A DNA stretch of 32,448 nt from contig JAAFGT010000049.1 of assembly GCA_010365215.1 (NCBI GenBank), positions 1 through 32,448 of the forward strand, read 5' to 3'. Each line of letters opens with the position of its first letter. The first letter of the stretch is position 1. This document shows, piece after piece, positions 17,105 through 25,426 of this stretch. This stretch comes from Acidipila sp. GTDB taxonomy: Bacteria; Acidobacteriota; Terriglobia; Acidiferrales; UBA7541. The position numbers and the translations under genes are program-made. Below the pieces are notes generated by a model. It saw only the letters and a list, made by a program, of their open reading frames with translations, was not told the DNA's origin and did not search any database.

Positions 17105-18580
17105 TTATTGGGGTAAGCCGTGAGGGCGCAGTTTCACGCGTAGCTTCACGGAACCGGCCACCTGGCCGGGCGCATCGATCTTGCAAATAATCTCGTGAAA
17201 TTCGCTGGTGGCCTTGGCCGGCGTGGTCACGTTCGTGGGTGTGGTCACGCTCGCCGGCGTGGTCACATTAACCTGCACGGGAACCGTGGCACCCGGCGCA
17301 ACCGTATATTTTCCTGACCCGTTCTGTTCAGCCCAGCCTTCGGGCAGCGAGATAGAGAGCGTAACTTCGCGCGAAACCGCGCCGGCATTGAAAATACGCA
17401 ATGGAATTTGCAGCGGTTTGCCCGCCTCGATGCCAATTTCCGGTACGGCAGCTTCCGGCAACGCCGTCAGGTCGTGCGCCCGGCGGAAGTCGCGGTAAAA
17501 ACCCCACGGCCCGGCAAGCTCCAGGGAGATTTGAGGTTCGTGCGGCTTTTTCACATACCCAGCCGCGCGGGTGTAGGGGATCGCGGTGGAGGTTACTCCT
17601 TCGAAGATATCGCCGGTAATGCTGGAGGCCACCAGCGATTTTCCAAAAATAAACGGCAGGGGATTGCTCCACCATTCCTGCGCGTGCGAGGCAAGTTTCT
17701 CGATCTCTTCTTTGTTGCCACGGTCAACGGTATCGGCGAAGGATTTGAATTGGCTGCGATAGTAGCGCACCTGCGCCAGCCCCAGCCGCCAGTAGGGCAG
17801 ATGGCGCGAAGGAGAAATTTCCGTGGTCGAGTAAGCCGGGCCCGTGAAGAACGCATCGTCATCGGCGTCGGAGAAGTAATAGATCTTTTTTGGCTGCCAG
17901 GGGTGCAGGCCTTCGAGAAACGGCTCCAGACGCCTGGCCGGTTCGGCGACCTGTGCAGGGAAGGCCGTGGCATCTCCAGCCAGGTCGAAAGCCTCGGTGG
18001 CGATTACACCGGAGGCCTGGTGATCGCCGTGATTTTCTCCCACGAACACACCGGGCAACCAGGTAATGATCACCTCGGGGCGAGTGAGCCGAATGAATCG
18101 CACCATTTCTTCCAGCACATTGCCGTGATTCCAGTGCGCCAGCGATTGCAGAACATTCTGGCTGGCGGTGTCGCGCCCGGAGGCGAACCACACGTTATGG
18201 ATCCCTGCATCGGCCAGGCCGTGCCTTGCTTCGACTTCGCGCACCAGGCCCAGCGCAGCGGCGTGCTCGCTGCCGGCTTCGTTCGCTCCACCGTCTCCGC
18301 GCGTGCACAGTACGACGGCGACGCGTTTGCCCTGGTCGATTGCCCTAGCCAGATACGGCGCGGCGTAGGATTCATCGTCGGGGTGCGCCACGACGATGAG
18401 GATATCCGCCTTAAACCGCTCGTCGGACTCCTGAACAAATGCAGGTTTCTGTTGTGCGCCGCAAAAACAGCAGCAGGCCAGCAACAACGCAAGCACGCCG
18501 CACGATTTCAACGGCAGCCCATGCGCACCGTAAACTCCTGCTCGCAGCAGGCGGCCCGGCAGAATCATGAAGGGTGGCAT
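17105..18580 (-). CDS. Exported PIG-L/LmbE deacetylase with C-terminal NEW3-like domain
   Basis: Zinc-dependent deacetylase of the PIG-L family, which removes acetyl groups from N-acetylglucosaminyl-type substrates. The 491-residue protein has a signal peptide (hydrophobic and Cys-rich, LALLLACCCFCGA, about 29-42), so it acts outside the cytoplasm. The metal motif AHPDDE is at 65-70 and HGDH at 184-187. A beta-sandwich domain (about 375-485) resembles the NPCBM/NEW3 type that accompanies glycan-active enzymes. Near its end a short repeat has three VTTP units. The ATG overlaps the stop of the bicupin gene by one base (TAATG), showing coupling. The true substrate is unknown. Confidence 0.88.
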   Translation of the reverse strand: MPPFMILPGRLLRAGVYGAHGLPLKSCGVLALLLACCCFCGAQQKPAFVQESDERFKADILIVVAHPDDESYAAPYLARAIDQGKRVAVVLCTRGDGGANEAGSEHAAALGLVREVEARHGLADAGIHNVWFASGRDTASQNVLQSLAHWNHGNVLEEMVRFIRLTRPEVIITWLPGVFVGENHGDHQASGVIATEAFDLAGDATAFPAQVAEPARRLEPFLEGLHPWQPKKIYYFSDADDDAFFTGPAYSTTEISPSRHLPYWRLGLAQVRYYRSQFKSFADTVDRGNKEEIEKLASHAQEWWSNPLPFIFGKSLVASSITGDIFEGVTSTAIPYTRAAGYVKKPHEPQISLELAGPWGFYRDFRRAHDLTALPEAAVPEIGIEAGKPLQIPLRIFNAGAVSREVTLSISLPEGWAEQNGSGKYTVAPGATVPVQVNVTTPASVTTPTNVTTPAKATSEFHEIICKIDAPGQVAGSVKLRVKLRPHGLPQ

Positions 18581-19263
18581 TACTTGAGCTCGATATCTAG
18601 GGTGATGGAACCGTTCTTCCCGGTGTTGGTGATGGAATGAGTAACCGGATCGGGCGACCAGGAGATAGTGGCCGGTTTCACCTGGGCAGCGCGCGCAGGC
18701 TGCCCGTGGATCTCGTAGAGAAAGTCGCCTCCAGCCACATTTACGCCGAGATAGGGCCGATGATGCGTGTGCGACCCCGAGGTCTCGCCGGGAGCGAGCA
18801 TGCGGCGGAAGACGCGCACGCGGTCATTGTCCAGGACCTGTTTGTAAGTTGGGCCCTCCGGTTGGAACGGCGTCTGTGGTGGCGCCGGTGATGGTGAAAG
18901 AAGTTCCACCTCGAGAATGTGCAGGGCAGATGTGCCCAGATTTTTGATCCGATGCGTAACCGGCGATTTGGAGAAGGGGACATAACCGACATCACCAGGC
19001 TTTCTTGCGGGAACGGTCACCGGCGGCTTTCCCGGGACTTCGATCTTCATTGGAGAAGGCGCCACCATCACCTGCAGGGTGTCCCGCGAATGCCGGTGGT
19101 CGAGAGTTTCCTCGCCCGGTTGGAGGATCATGTCGATTACGCGCACATAAGCATTTTCGAGCACCACGGAATGGTGCGATTCCTTTTCGACGGGCAGGGG
19201 CGCCTGCGCCACCGTGGGAACAATGCAAACTACTGCCATGCTTATAGCCGTGACCAGTCTCAT
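18580..19263 (-). CDS. Exported bicupin protein
   Basis: A 227-residue protein with a signal peptide (MRLVTAISMAVVCIVPTVAQA). Two cupin domains follow. The first holds LQPGEETLDHRHSRDTLQVMV, the second LAPGETSGSHTHHRPYLGVNV. The paired histidines (HRH and HTHH) suit metal binding, but the second cupin motif is degenerate. The frame is open 24 codons further up, but ATG 19263 has GAGGAGG four bases upstream and gives the signal peptide at the right place. It is coupled to the PIG-L gene through TAATG. The two probably work on the same extracytoplasmic carbohydrate or sensor pathway, though that is inferred from coupling alone. Confidence 0.85.
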   Translation of the reverse strand: MRLVTAISMAVVCIVPTVAQAPLPVEKESHHSVVLENAYVRVIDMILQPGEETLDHRHSRDTLQVMVAPSPMKIEVPGKPPVTVPARKPGDVGYVPFSKSPVTHRIKNLGTSALHILEVELLSPSPAPPQTPFQPEGPTYKQVLDNDRVRVFRRMLAPGETSGSHTHHRPYLGVNVAGGDFLYEIHGQPARAAQVKPATISWSPDPVTHSITNTGKNGSITLDIELK

Positions 19264-19314
19264 GCTGCCTCCTCGAACGCGCAATTGTATCCCGGCAGCC
19301 TTGATCTGCTGCGC

Positions 19315-19342
19315 GGCATTTCCCGGCATGGGCATTTCCCGG
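19315..19342. repeat. Direct repeat GGCATTTCCCGG x2 in divergent promoter region
   Basis: GGCATTTCCCGG occurs at 19315-19326 and 19331-19342, separated by CATG, a 16-base period. It lies between the divergent bicupin (start 19263) and lpd (start 19482) genes. Tandem sites like this can bind a regulator. The small palindrome AAGATT-gaa-AATCTT (19380-19394) lies nearby. Confidence 0.5.
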
Positions 19343-19481
19343 GATCGCGTGAGAGTTGCCCCGGCTGGGAGGGGCTGCTAAGATTGAAAATCTTGCGCTG
19401 GTATTTTCGCGGCACCGTGGGGTGTTGGCGAACTCTCCCCGGGCAATCCGCAGGGGACGGCGATTTGCGCGGAGGTATCGC

Positions 19482-20879
19482 TTGGCAAAATACGATCTGG
19501 CGATTGTCGGCAGCGGTCCCGGGGGCTACCAGGCGGCGATTCGCGCCGGGCAGTACGGCCTCAAGACCGTAGTCATCGAAAAAGACGGCCCGGTGGGCGG
19601 CACCTGCCTGTTGGTGGGATGCATTCCCACCAAAGTCCTTCTCCACCACGCTGAAATCTACGACCACTTCCTGCGCGCCGCGGAATTTGGCTTCGAAGTG
19701 AAGGACGTCAAGATCAACTGGGCGGACATCCTGGCGCGTAAAGACAAGATCATCCTCAAGCATTCCAAGGGCATTGAGTTTCTCTTCAAAAAAAATAAGG
19801 TCGAGCGCGTGCAGGGTTTCGCGCGAATCACCGGGCCCGGACGCCTCAGCGTGGAGAAAGACGGAAAGAGCACGGAGATCGAGGCCACCGACATCATACT
19901 GGCGCCGGGCTCGGAAGCGCGCACTCTGCCCGGCGTGGAAATCGACGGCAAGACGGTGGTTTCCAATCGCGAGATCCTGTCGCTGCCGGCCATACCGAAA
20001 ACGATGGTGGTGGTTGGCGCGGGCGCGGTGGGCTCTGAATTCGCCTCTATCTTTCATACCTTTGGCACGGATGTGACCGTGCTGGAAATGCTTCCGCGCA
20101 TGGTGCCGCTGGAAGACGAAGAGATCTCCGCCGAATTTGAAAAGCTGATAAAGAAAAAAGGCGTCAAGGTACAAACCGGCGCCAAGGTGGAATCGGTAAA
20201 GAAAGACGCCAAAGGCGCCACGGTCACCTACCTGGACAAGACCGGTAACCGGCAGAGCGTCGGCGCGGAGAAAGTTTTAATTGGTGTGGGACGCAAACCC
20301 TGCACTGAGGGAATCGGTCTCGAGAAAACCAAAGCCAGGCTGGAGCGGGGATTCGTCCATACCGGCCCATACATGGAAACCGACGAGCCGCACCTCTACG
20401 CCATCGGCGACATCGTGGCGGGGATGCCCCTGCTGGCACACGCCGCTTCCATGGAAGGGATGACCGCGGTGGCCAAGATTGCCGGGAAGAACGTACCCCC
20501 GGTGAACCGCAAGCTGGTGCCGAGTTGCACCTACACCGAGCCGCAGATTGCCTCGATCGGGATGACCGAAAAACAGGCGCGCGATGCCGGGCTCGCCGTT
20601 AAGATAGGAAAATTTCCGTTTCTCGGCAACAGCAAAGCGACCATCCTGGGCGCCCACGACGGCTTCATCAAAGTGGTGGCGGAAGACAAATATGGAGAGA
20701 TTCTCGGCGTGCATATTGTGGGGCCGTTCGCCACGGAGATTATTGCGGAAGCGGTGACCGCGCTGCAGCTGGAGGCCACGGTGGACGATATGATGGCCAT
20801 GATGCATGCCCATCCCACGGTGTGGGAAGCGATGGGTGACGCCTTCGCCGCGGTGCGCAGCCTTAGCATTAATGCTTAA
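19482..20879 (+). CDS. lpdA: Dihydrolipoyl dehydrogenase (E3)
   Basis: Flavoenzyme that reoxidises the dihydrolipoyl groups of E2 with NAD+. The 465-residue protein starts at TTG 19482, with GGAGG six bases upstream; the open frame before it has no conserved sequence. FAD is bound by GSGPGGYQAA (from residue 10), the redox disulfide is Cys42-Cys47 in GGTCLLVGCIPTK, and NAD+ by VVGAGAVGSEFASIF. The second FAD site is ATG-like LYAIGDIV, and the C-terminal catalytic His lies in MMHAHPTVWEA. Most relatives have CLNVGC, so leucine replaces the asparagine here. It is the first gene of the lipB-pdhABC block. Confidence 0.95.
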   Translation: MAKYDLAIVGSGPGGYQAAIRAGQYGLKTVVIEKDGPVGGTCLLVGCIPTKVLLHHAEIYDHFLRAAEFGFEVKDVKINWADILARKDKIILKHSKGIEFLFKKNKVERVQGFARITGPGRLSVEKDGKSTEIEATDIILAPGSEARTLPGVEIDGKTVVSNREILSLPAIPKTMVVVGAGAVGSEFASIFHTFGTDVTVLEMLPRMVPLEDEEISAEFEKLIKKKGVKVQTGAKVESVKKDAKGATVTYLDKTGNRQSVGAEKVLIGVGRKPCTEGIGLEKTKARLERGFVHTGPYMETDEPHLYAIGDIVAGMPLLAHAASMEGMTAVAKIAGKNVPPVNRKLVPSCTYTEPQIASIGMTEKQARDAGLAVKIGKFPFLGNSKATILGAHDGFIKVVAEDKYGEILGVHIVGPFATEIIAEAVTALQLEATVDDMMAMMHAHPTVWEAMGDAFAAVRSLSINA

Positions 20880-20881
20880 TA

Positions 20882-20907
20882 CCGATGTTTAACACCGATG
20901 TTTAATA
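20882..20907 (+). repeat. 13-bp tandem duplication at the lipB start
   Basis: Two 13-base units (CCGATGTTTAACA and CCGATGTTTAATA) run directly one after the other between the lpd stop and lipB. Each carries an ATG followed by the same first codons. The first ATG, at 20885, encodes only MFNTDV before a stop; the second, at 20898, opens lipB as MFNTDKAC. Confidence 0.75.
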
Positions 20908-21647
20908 CCGACAAAGCGTGCCTTGCGGTCGACGTTGGTTTGATCGGCTACGCAGAGGCTTTTGCATTGCAACGCCGGCTGGTGACTGCGCGCAAGGCCG
21001 GCGTAGTGCCGGACCTGCTGCTGCTCTGCCAGCATCCGCACGTGATTACGCTGGGACGCAGCGCCCGGCGCGAGCATCTGTTGGGTACGGCGCGGGTGCT
21101 GGCCGAGCGCGGTGTAACCGTTTGCGAGAGCGATCGAGGCGGAGACGTCACCTATCATGGTCCCGGCCAATTGGTGGGCTATCCTATTTTGAATCTGGCC
21201 GGCCTGCGCAACGACGTAGCGTGGTACGTGCGCCAACTCGAGGAAGTGATGATCGCTGCTACCGCGGATTGCGGCGTGGTCGCGCGGCGCGTGGAAGGCA
21301 GGACCGGTGTGTGGGTGGACCGCGCGCAAGGCGAAACAGAAAAGCTTGCCGCCATCGGTGTGCACCTCAGCCGCTGGGTGACCTCGCACGGCTTCGCCTA
21401 CAACATCAGCACCGACCTCAGCTATTTTGACCTCATCGTGCCGTGCGGGATTGCCGGCTGCCGCGCCGTTTCGCTCGATAAGCTTCTCGGGCGTGCCAGC
21501 GATTTTCCGAACGTTTCGCAAAAAATCGTTTCACGGTTTGGCGAGCTGTTCGGTTTCAAAATGCTCCGCACCTCGCGCGAGGAACTGGAGTCGCAGCTTG
21601 TTTCCGAAAAATACGCTGCGCCCGGCCTGGCCGCCTCCCATGCATAA
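20898..21647 (+). CDS. lipB: Lipoyl(octanoyl) transferase
   Basis: Transfers octanoyl from acyl carrier protein to lipoyl-domain lysines, the first step of lipoylation. The 249-residue protein has LCQHPHVITLGRSAR (about 43-57), GGDVTYHGPGQLVGYPI, the general-base Lys in EKLAAIGVHL, WVTSHGFAYNI, and the nucleophile Cys in LIVPCGIAGC. The start is ambiguous because of the adjacent 13-base duplication; ATG 20898 is the only one that stays open. Its stop overlaps the pdhA start by eight bases. lipA is not in the window. Placement within the E1-E2-E3 operon means its substrate E2 is made from the same transcript. Confidence 0.95.
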   Translation: MFNTDKACLAVDVGLIGYAEAFALQRRLVTARKAGVVPDLLLLCQHPHVITLGRSARREHLLGTARVLAERGVTVCESDRGGDVTYHGPGQLVGYPILNLAGLRNDVAWYVRQLEEVMIAATADCGVVARRVEGRTGVWVDRAQGETEKLAAIGVHLSRWVTSHGFAYNISTDLSYFDLIVPCGIAGCRAVSLDKLLGRASDFPNVSQKIVSRFGELFGFKMLRTSREELESQLVSEKYAAPGLAASHA

Positions 21648-22887
21648 CACCGCAAAAAATAATGGCCGGGCCAAAGTTACCGCGTCCCCGGCGCTGACGC
21701 GCGAGCAGCACCTGGACCTCTATTTCTTCATGGCGCTCAACCGCGCGGTGGAAGAGGCCATGGTCAGGCTCTTTCGCCAAAACAAAATTGTCGGTGGCCT
21801 GTATTCCAGCCTGGGACAGGAAGCTGTCTCCGTGGGAACCGCCTACGCGCTGGAGAAGCGCGACTGGATGGCGCCGATGATCCGCAACATCGGCTCGTTG
21901 CTGGTCAAAGGCGTCCCCCCGCGCGACATCTTCACCCAGCACATGGCGCGCTACACTTCGCCGACGAAAGGGAAAGACGGCACCAGCCATTTCGGCGATT
22001 TGAAAAATCTGCATATCGTTTCGCCGATCTCCATGCTGGGTGACCTGATTCCGGTGATGACCGGCGTGGCCATGGCCGGCCGCTACCTGGGCCAGAAAAT
22101 CGTGGCCATGACCTGGATCGGAGATGGCGGCAGCTCCACCGGTGCGTTTCACGAAGGACTGAATCTCGCCGCCGTGCAGCGCGCGCCGCTGGTGCTCGTT
22201 CTGGAGAATAATCAGTGGGCCTATTCCACGCCGGTGAGCCGCCAGGTTCCTTTGCGCGATCTGGCCGACCGTGCCAGGGCTTACGGAGTTCATTCCGCCA
22301 TCGTGGACGGGAATGACGTGGCCGCGGTCTACCAGACCGCCAAGGCTGCGGTGGATCGCTGCCGCGCGGGCCAGGGACCGGTGCTGATCGAAGCCAAGAC
22401 CATGCGCATGCGCGGCCACGCGCAGCACGATCCCGCGGAATACGTACCCCAGGGAATGTTCGAATACTGGAAGGCGCGCGATCCCATCGAGCGGTGCGAA
22501 AAATTTCTCACCGCCAACAAGCTGTGGGACGCCAAAACGAAATCGGAAATTCACGCCCGGATCGACGGGCTGATCAAGGCCGATCTCGAATTTGCGGAGA
22601 ACTCTCCTCTTCCGCCGCCCGAGTTGGCCGAGCAGGGCGTTTACTGCGAGGGGCCGCTGTGCCTGGAGCCGCGTTGGGAACGCCCGATCGCTGAGGTCAC
22701 TCCGCCGGGCTGCTCGGTGCAGGCAGCCTGGAAGGTGAGCGATCCCGGCTCGATCGAAGCGGGGCAGGCGATGCCCGGCGCCCCCTTGGCTAAATTTACA
22801 CGCATGGAGAAGACTCCCGCGGCACCGAGGTCGCCGGCCAAGGGCTCTACAAAGAAGATTGCTGCGCGCTCCAAAGGGCGGCGATAA
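21640..22887 (+). CDS. pdhA: 2-oxoacid (pyruvate) dehydrogenase E1 subunit alpha
   Basis: Thiamine-diphosphate-binding alpha subunit of the E1 decarboxylase. The TPP motif is complete: GDGGSSTGAFHEGLNLAAVQRAPLVLVLENN (161-191). The stretch SSLGQEAVSVGTAYAL and RMRGHAQHDPAEYVP are also typical. The start at 21640 overlaps the lipB stop by eight bases, consistent with coupling. At 415 residues it is longer than the usual roughly 330-370. About the last 70 residues form an extension ending in a Lys/Arg-rich tail (MEKTPAAPRSPAKGSTKK). The segment NQWAYSTPVSRQ is shared with branched-chain 2-oxoacid dehydrogenases, so pyruvate as substrate is likely but not certain. Confidence 0.9.
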   Translation: MHNTAKNNGRAKVTASPALTREQHLDLYFFMALNRAVEEAMVRLFRQNKIVGGLYSSLGQEAVSVGTAYALEKRDWMAPMIRNIGSLLVKGVPPRDIFTQHMARYTSPTKGKDGTSHFGDLKNLHIVSPISMLGDLIPVMTGVAMAGRYLGQKIVAMTWIGDGGSSTGAFHEGLNLAAVQRAPLVLVLENNQWAYSTPVSRQVPLRDLADRARAYGVHSAIVDGNDVAAVYQTAKAAVDRCRAGQGPVLIEAKTMRMRGHAQHDPAEYVPQGMFEYWKARDPIERCEKFLTANKLWDAKTKSEIHARIDGLIKADLEFAENSPLPPPELAEQGVYCEGPLCLEPRWERPIAEVTPPGCSVQAAWKVSDPGSIEAGQAMPGAPLAKFTRMEKTPAAPRSPAKGSTKKIAARSKGRR

Positions 22888-22889
22888 CC

Positions 22890-23864
22890 GTGGAACCGGT
22901 CACATTTTTGGAAGCCATTCGCCAGGCGCTCTTTGAAGAAATGGACCGGGACCCCGCGGTAATTTGCATCGGCGAAGATATCAGCGTTTATGGCGGCGCA
23001 TTCAAGGTTACCGCGGGCCTGCTCGAGCGCTTTGGATGGGAGCGGGTGATCGACACGCCCATAAGCGAAACGGCCATCATCGGCGCGGCGTGCGGGATGA
23101 GCTATCTGGGACTGCGGCCCGTGGTCGAGCTGCAGTTCGTCGATTTCATCGCCTGCTGCTTCAACCAGCTCACCAATTTCGTAGCCAAGTCAAATTACCG
23201 CTGGGGCGCGCCGGTGCCCATGGTGGTGCGCGCGCCCTCGGGTGGCGGCGTTCATGGCGGGCCGTTTCACTCCGGAAATCCGGAGATGTATTTCATGCAC
23301 ACGCCGGGACTGAAAATCGTCTATCCTTCGACGCCTTATGACGCCAAGGGGCTGATGAAGGCGGCCATTCGCGATAACAATCCGGTGCTGTTTTTCGAGC
23401 ATAAATTTCTTTACCGGAGGATCAAGGAGGCGCTGCCGGCGGAGGATTACGTAGTGCCGCTGGGCCAGGCGATGGTGCGGCGCAAAGGCAGCGACTTGAC
23501 CATTGTGAGCTACGCGGCCATGGCCCACACCTCGCTCGAAGCCGCCGCGGAACTGGCCAAAGAAGGCATCGAGGCCGAAGTTATTGACCTGCGCACGCTG
23601 GTGCCGCTCGACCAGGAGACCATCGTGAATTCGGTGAAAAAGACCAACAAGATTCTGATCGTTCACGAAGACACGCGCACCGGCGGCATAGCCGGCGAAA
23701 TCGCGGCCATCTTAAACGAGCAGGCCTTCGAGCATCTGGACGGGCCGATCACGCGGGTGACCGCGCTGGATACGCCGGTGCCGTATTCTCCGCCGCTCGA
23801 GGAGCGGTTTCTGCCGCAACTCGCCGACATCGTTCGCGCGGCGCGCGATCTGGCGAGATTTTGA
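22890..23864 (+). CDS. pdhB: 2-oxoacid (pyruvate) dehydrogenase E1 subunit beta
   Basis: Beta subunit, which completes the E1 active site with pdhA. The 324-residue protein has ICIGEDISVYGGAFKVTAGLLERFG (near residues 25-50), then IDTPISETAIIGAACGMSYLGLRPVVELQFVDF and GGGVHGGPFHSGNPEMYFMHTPGLKIVYPSTPYDAKGLM. The C-terminal domain holds VIDLRTLVPLDQETI and ILIVHEDTRTGG. The start is a GTG two bases after the pdhA stop, with GGGCGG upstream. Length and order are normal. It is the third member of a five-gene operon. Confidence 0.95.
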   Translation: MEPVTFLEAIRQALFEEMDRDPAVICIGEDISVYGGAFKVTAGLLERFGWERVIDTPISETAIIGAACGMSYLGLRPVVELQFVDFIACCFNQLTNFVAKSNYRWGAPVPMVVRAPSGGGVHGGPFHSGNPEMYFMHTPGLKIVYPSTPYDAKGLMKAAIRDNNPVLFFEHKFLYRRIKEALPAEDYVVPLGQAMVRRKGSDLTIVSYAAMAHTSLEAAAELAKEGIEAEVIDLRTLVPLDQETIVNSVKKTNKILIVHEDTRTGGIAGEIAAILNEQAFEHLDGPITRVTALDTPVPYSPPLEERFLPQLADIVRAARDLARF

Positions 23865-23897
23865 TATTAAGGCGAGATTCGATCTGCGAGGTGAAAC

Positions 23898-25421
23898 ATG
23901 GCCGTTGACGTCATCATGCCCCAGATGGGCGAAAGTATTTTCGAAGGGACGATTACCAAGTGGCTGAAAAAGCCCGGCGACCGCATCGAGCGGGATGAGC
24001 CGCTGTTCGAAATTTCCACCGACAAAGTGGACGCGGAGATTCCCGCGCCATCCGCCGGCACGCTGAAAGAAATTAAAGTGGCCGAGGGGCAGACCGTACC
24101 AATCCAGACCGTGGTGGCGGTCATCGAGGCGGAGGGCGGCGCGGCAGCCCCGTCGAAATCTGCGGCGGCGCCTGCACCGGTTGCAGCATCGGCTCCGGCC
24201 AATACTTCTGCCACTGCTGCCGCTCCGTCCAGCGGTGGAGCTGCCAAGACGGAAGCGGCCGGCGCAAAAAGTAGTACTGCGCCCGCGACGCCGCCGAAGC
24301 CCGAGCCGGCGTCCCCGGCCGAGCCTCGCGGCGCCGCGGCGACTGCTGCTCCGGGTGATACGGCGCTATCCACCAAGCCAGCTCCTGGGGCTGCTGCGCA
24401 GTCTGCCGGCAAGCAGGCTTCCGCGCCGGCACCGGCCGCTGCGCCCGCCGGGGCAAATGCAGCGCGAGATTCAGGTGATGGCCGCAAGATCCGCAGCTCA
24501 CCGCTGGTGCGGCGACTGGCGCGGGAAAGCAACGTCGACCTGGCCGGTGTTCCCGGCACCGGTGCCGGAGGGCGGGTAAGCAAGCACGATATTCTTGGCG
24601 CTATCGAAAGCGGCGGCTCGAGTGCTGCCGCGCCCGCCGCCAGGCCTTCTCCGGCGATGCCCGCCACCGGAGGCACACCAGCCGGAGGGACGCTCGAGAC
24701 CGCTGTGCCGCGCGAAAAAATGTACTTCGGCCACTACGAAGTGCAGCCCATGAGCAACATGCGGCAGAAGATTGCCCAGCACATGGTGGCCTCGAAGCGC
24801 GTTTCGCCGCACGTCTATTCCATCGACGAAGCGGACATGACCAAAATCGCCAAGCTGCGCGGCCAGGTGAAGGACGAGTTCGAAAAGCGTTATGGTGTGA
24901 AGCTCTCCTTCATGCCGTTTTTTGTGCGCGCGACCATTGAGGCGCTGCGCGCCTTTCCGGCGCTGAACACTTCCGTGGACGGCACTTCCGTGGTCATGCA
25001 CCGCGAATTTAATATCGGTATTGCCGTGGCGCTGGACTCCGGACTGATCGTGCCGGTCATTAAGAACGCCGAGGAAAAAAACTTCCTGGGCATCCAGCGC
25101 GCGGTCACCGACCTCGCCGACCGGGCGCGCACGAAAAAACTCAAGCCCGAGGAGGTCACGGAAAGCACCTTCTCCATCACCAATCCGGGCACCTTCGGGG
25201 GCCTGATGGGCCTGCCGGTGATCAATCAACCCAATGTGGGCATCCTGGGGCTGGGGGCCATCCAGAAAAGAGCCGTGGTCGTGGACGATGCCATCGCGAT
25301 CCGTTCCATGGTCTATCTCACGCTGAGTTATGACCACCGCTCGGTAGACGGAGCGATCGCCCACCAGTTTCTGCACAAAGTTAAAACCGTGCTGGAAGAG
25401 TGGAACGAGAATATTCTGTAG
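23898..25421 (+). CDS. pdhC: Dihydrolipoamide acyltransferase (E2)
   Basis: Core acyltransferase of the complex. The 507-residue protein has one N-terminal lipoyl domain (1-80; lipoylated Lys43 in ISTDKVDAE). A long Ala/Pro-rich swinging linker (about 82-195) follows, then an E3/E1-binding domain (198-237, SSPLVRRLARESNVDLAGVPGTGAGGRVSKHDIL). The catalytic domain ends in LSYDHRSVDGAIAHQF, which has the His and Asp of the CAT-like active site. The start ATG has GAGGTGA four bases upstream. Alanine-biased linker codons are GC-rich like the rest of the operon. lipB, two genes upstream, provides its lipoyl precursor. Confidence 0.95.
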   Translation: MAVDVIMPQMGESIFEGTITKWLKKPGDRIERDEPLFEISTDKVDAEIPAPSAGTLKEIKVAEGQTVPIQTVVAVIEAEGGAAAPSKSAAAPAPVAASAPANTSATAAAPSSGGAAKTEAAGAKSSTAPATPPKPEPASPAEPRGAAATAAPGDTALSTKPAPGAAAQSAGKQASAPAPAAAPAGANAARDSGDGRKIRSSPLVRRLARESNVDLAGVPGTGAGGRVSKHDILGAIESGGSSAAAPAARPSPAMPATGGTPAGGTLETAVPREKMYFGHYEVQPMSNMRQKIAQHMVASKRVSPHVYSIDEADMTKIAKLRGQVKDEFEKRYGVKLSFMPFFVRATIEALRAFPALNTSVDGTSVVMHREFNIGIAVALDSGLIVPVIKNAEEKNFLGIQRAVTDLADRARTKKLKPEEVTESTFSITNPGTFGGLMGLPVINQPNVGILGLGAIQKRAVVVDDAIAIRSMVYLTLSYDHRSVDGAIAHQFLHKVKTVLEEWNENIL

Positions 25422-25426
25422 GCGGT

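Noticed and set aside
17408-18640. 410-residue plus-strand frame opposite the PIG-L gene
   Set aside because: The opposite strand carries the AHPDDE and HGDH motifs and a signal peptide, which settle the real frame.
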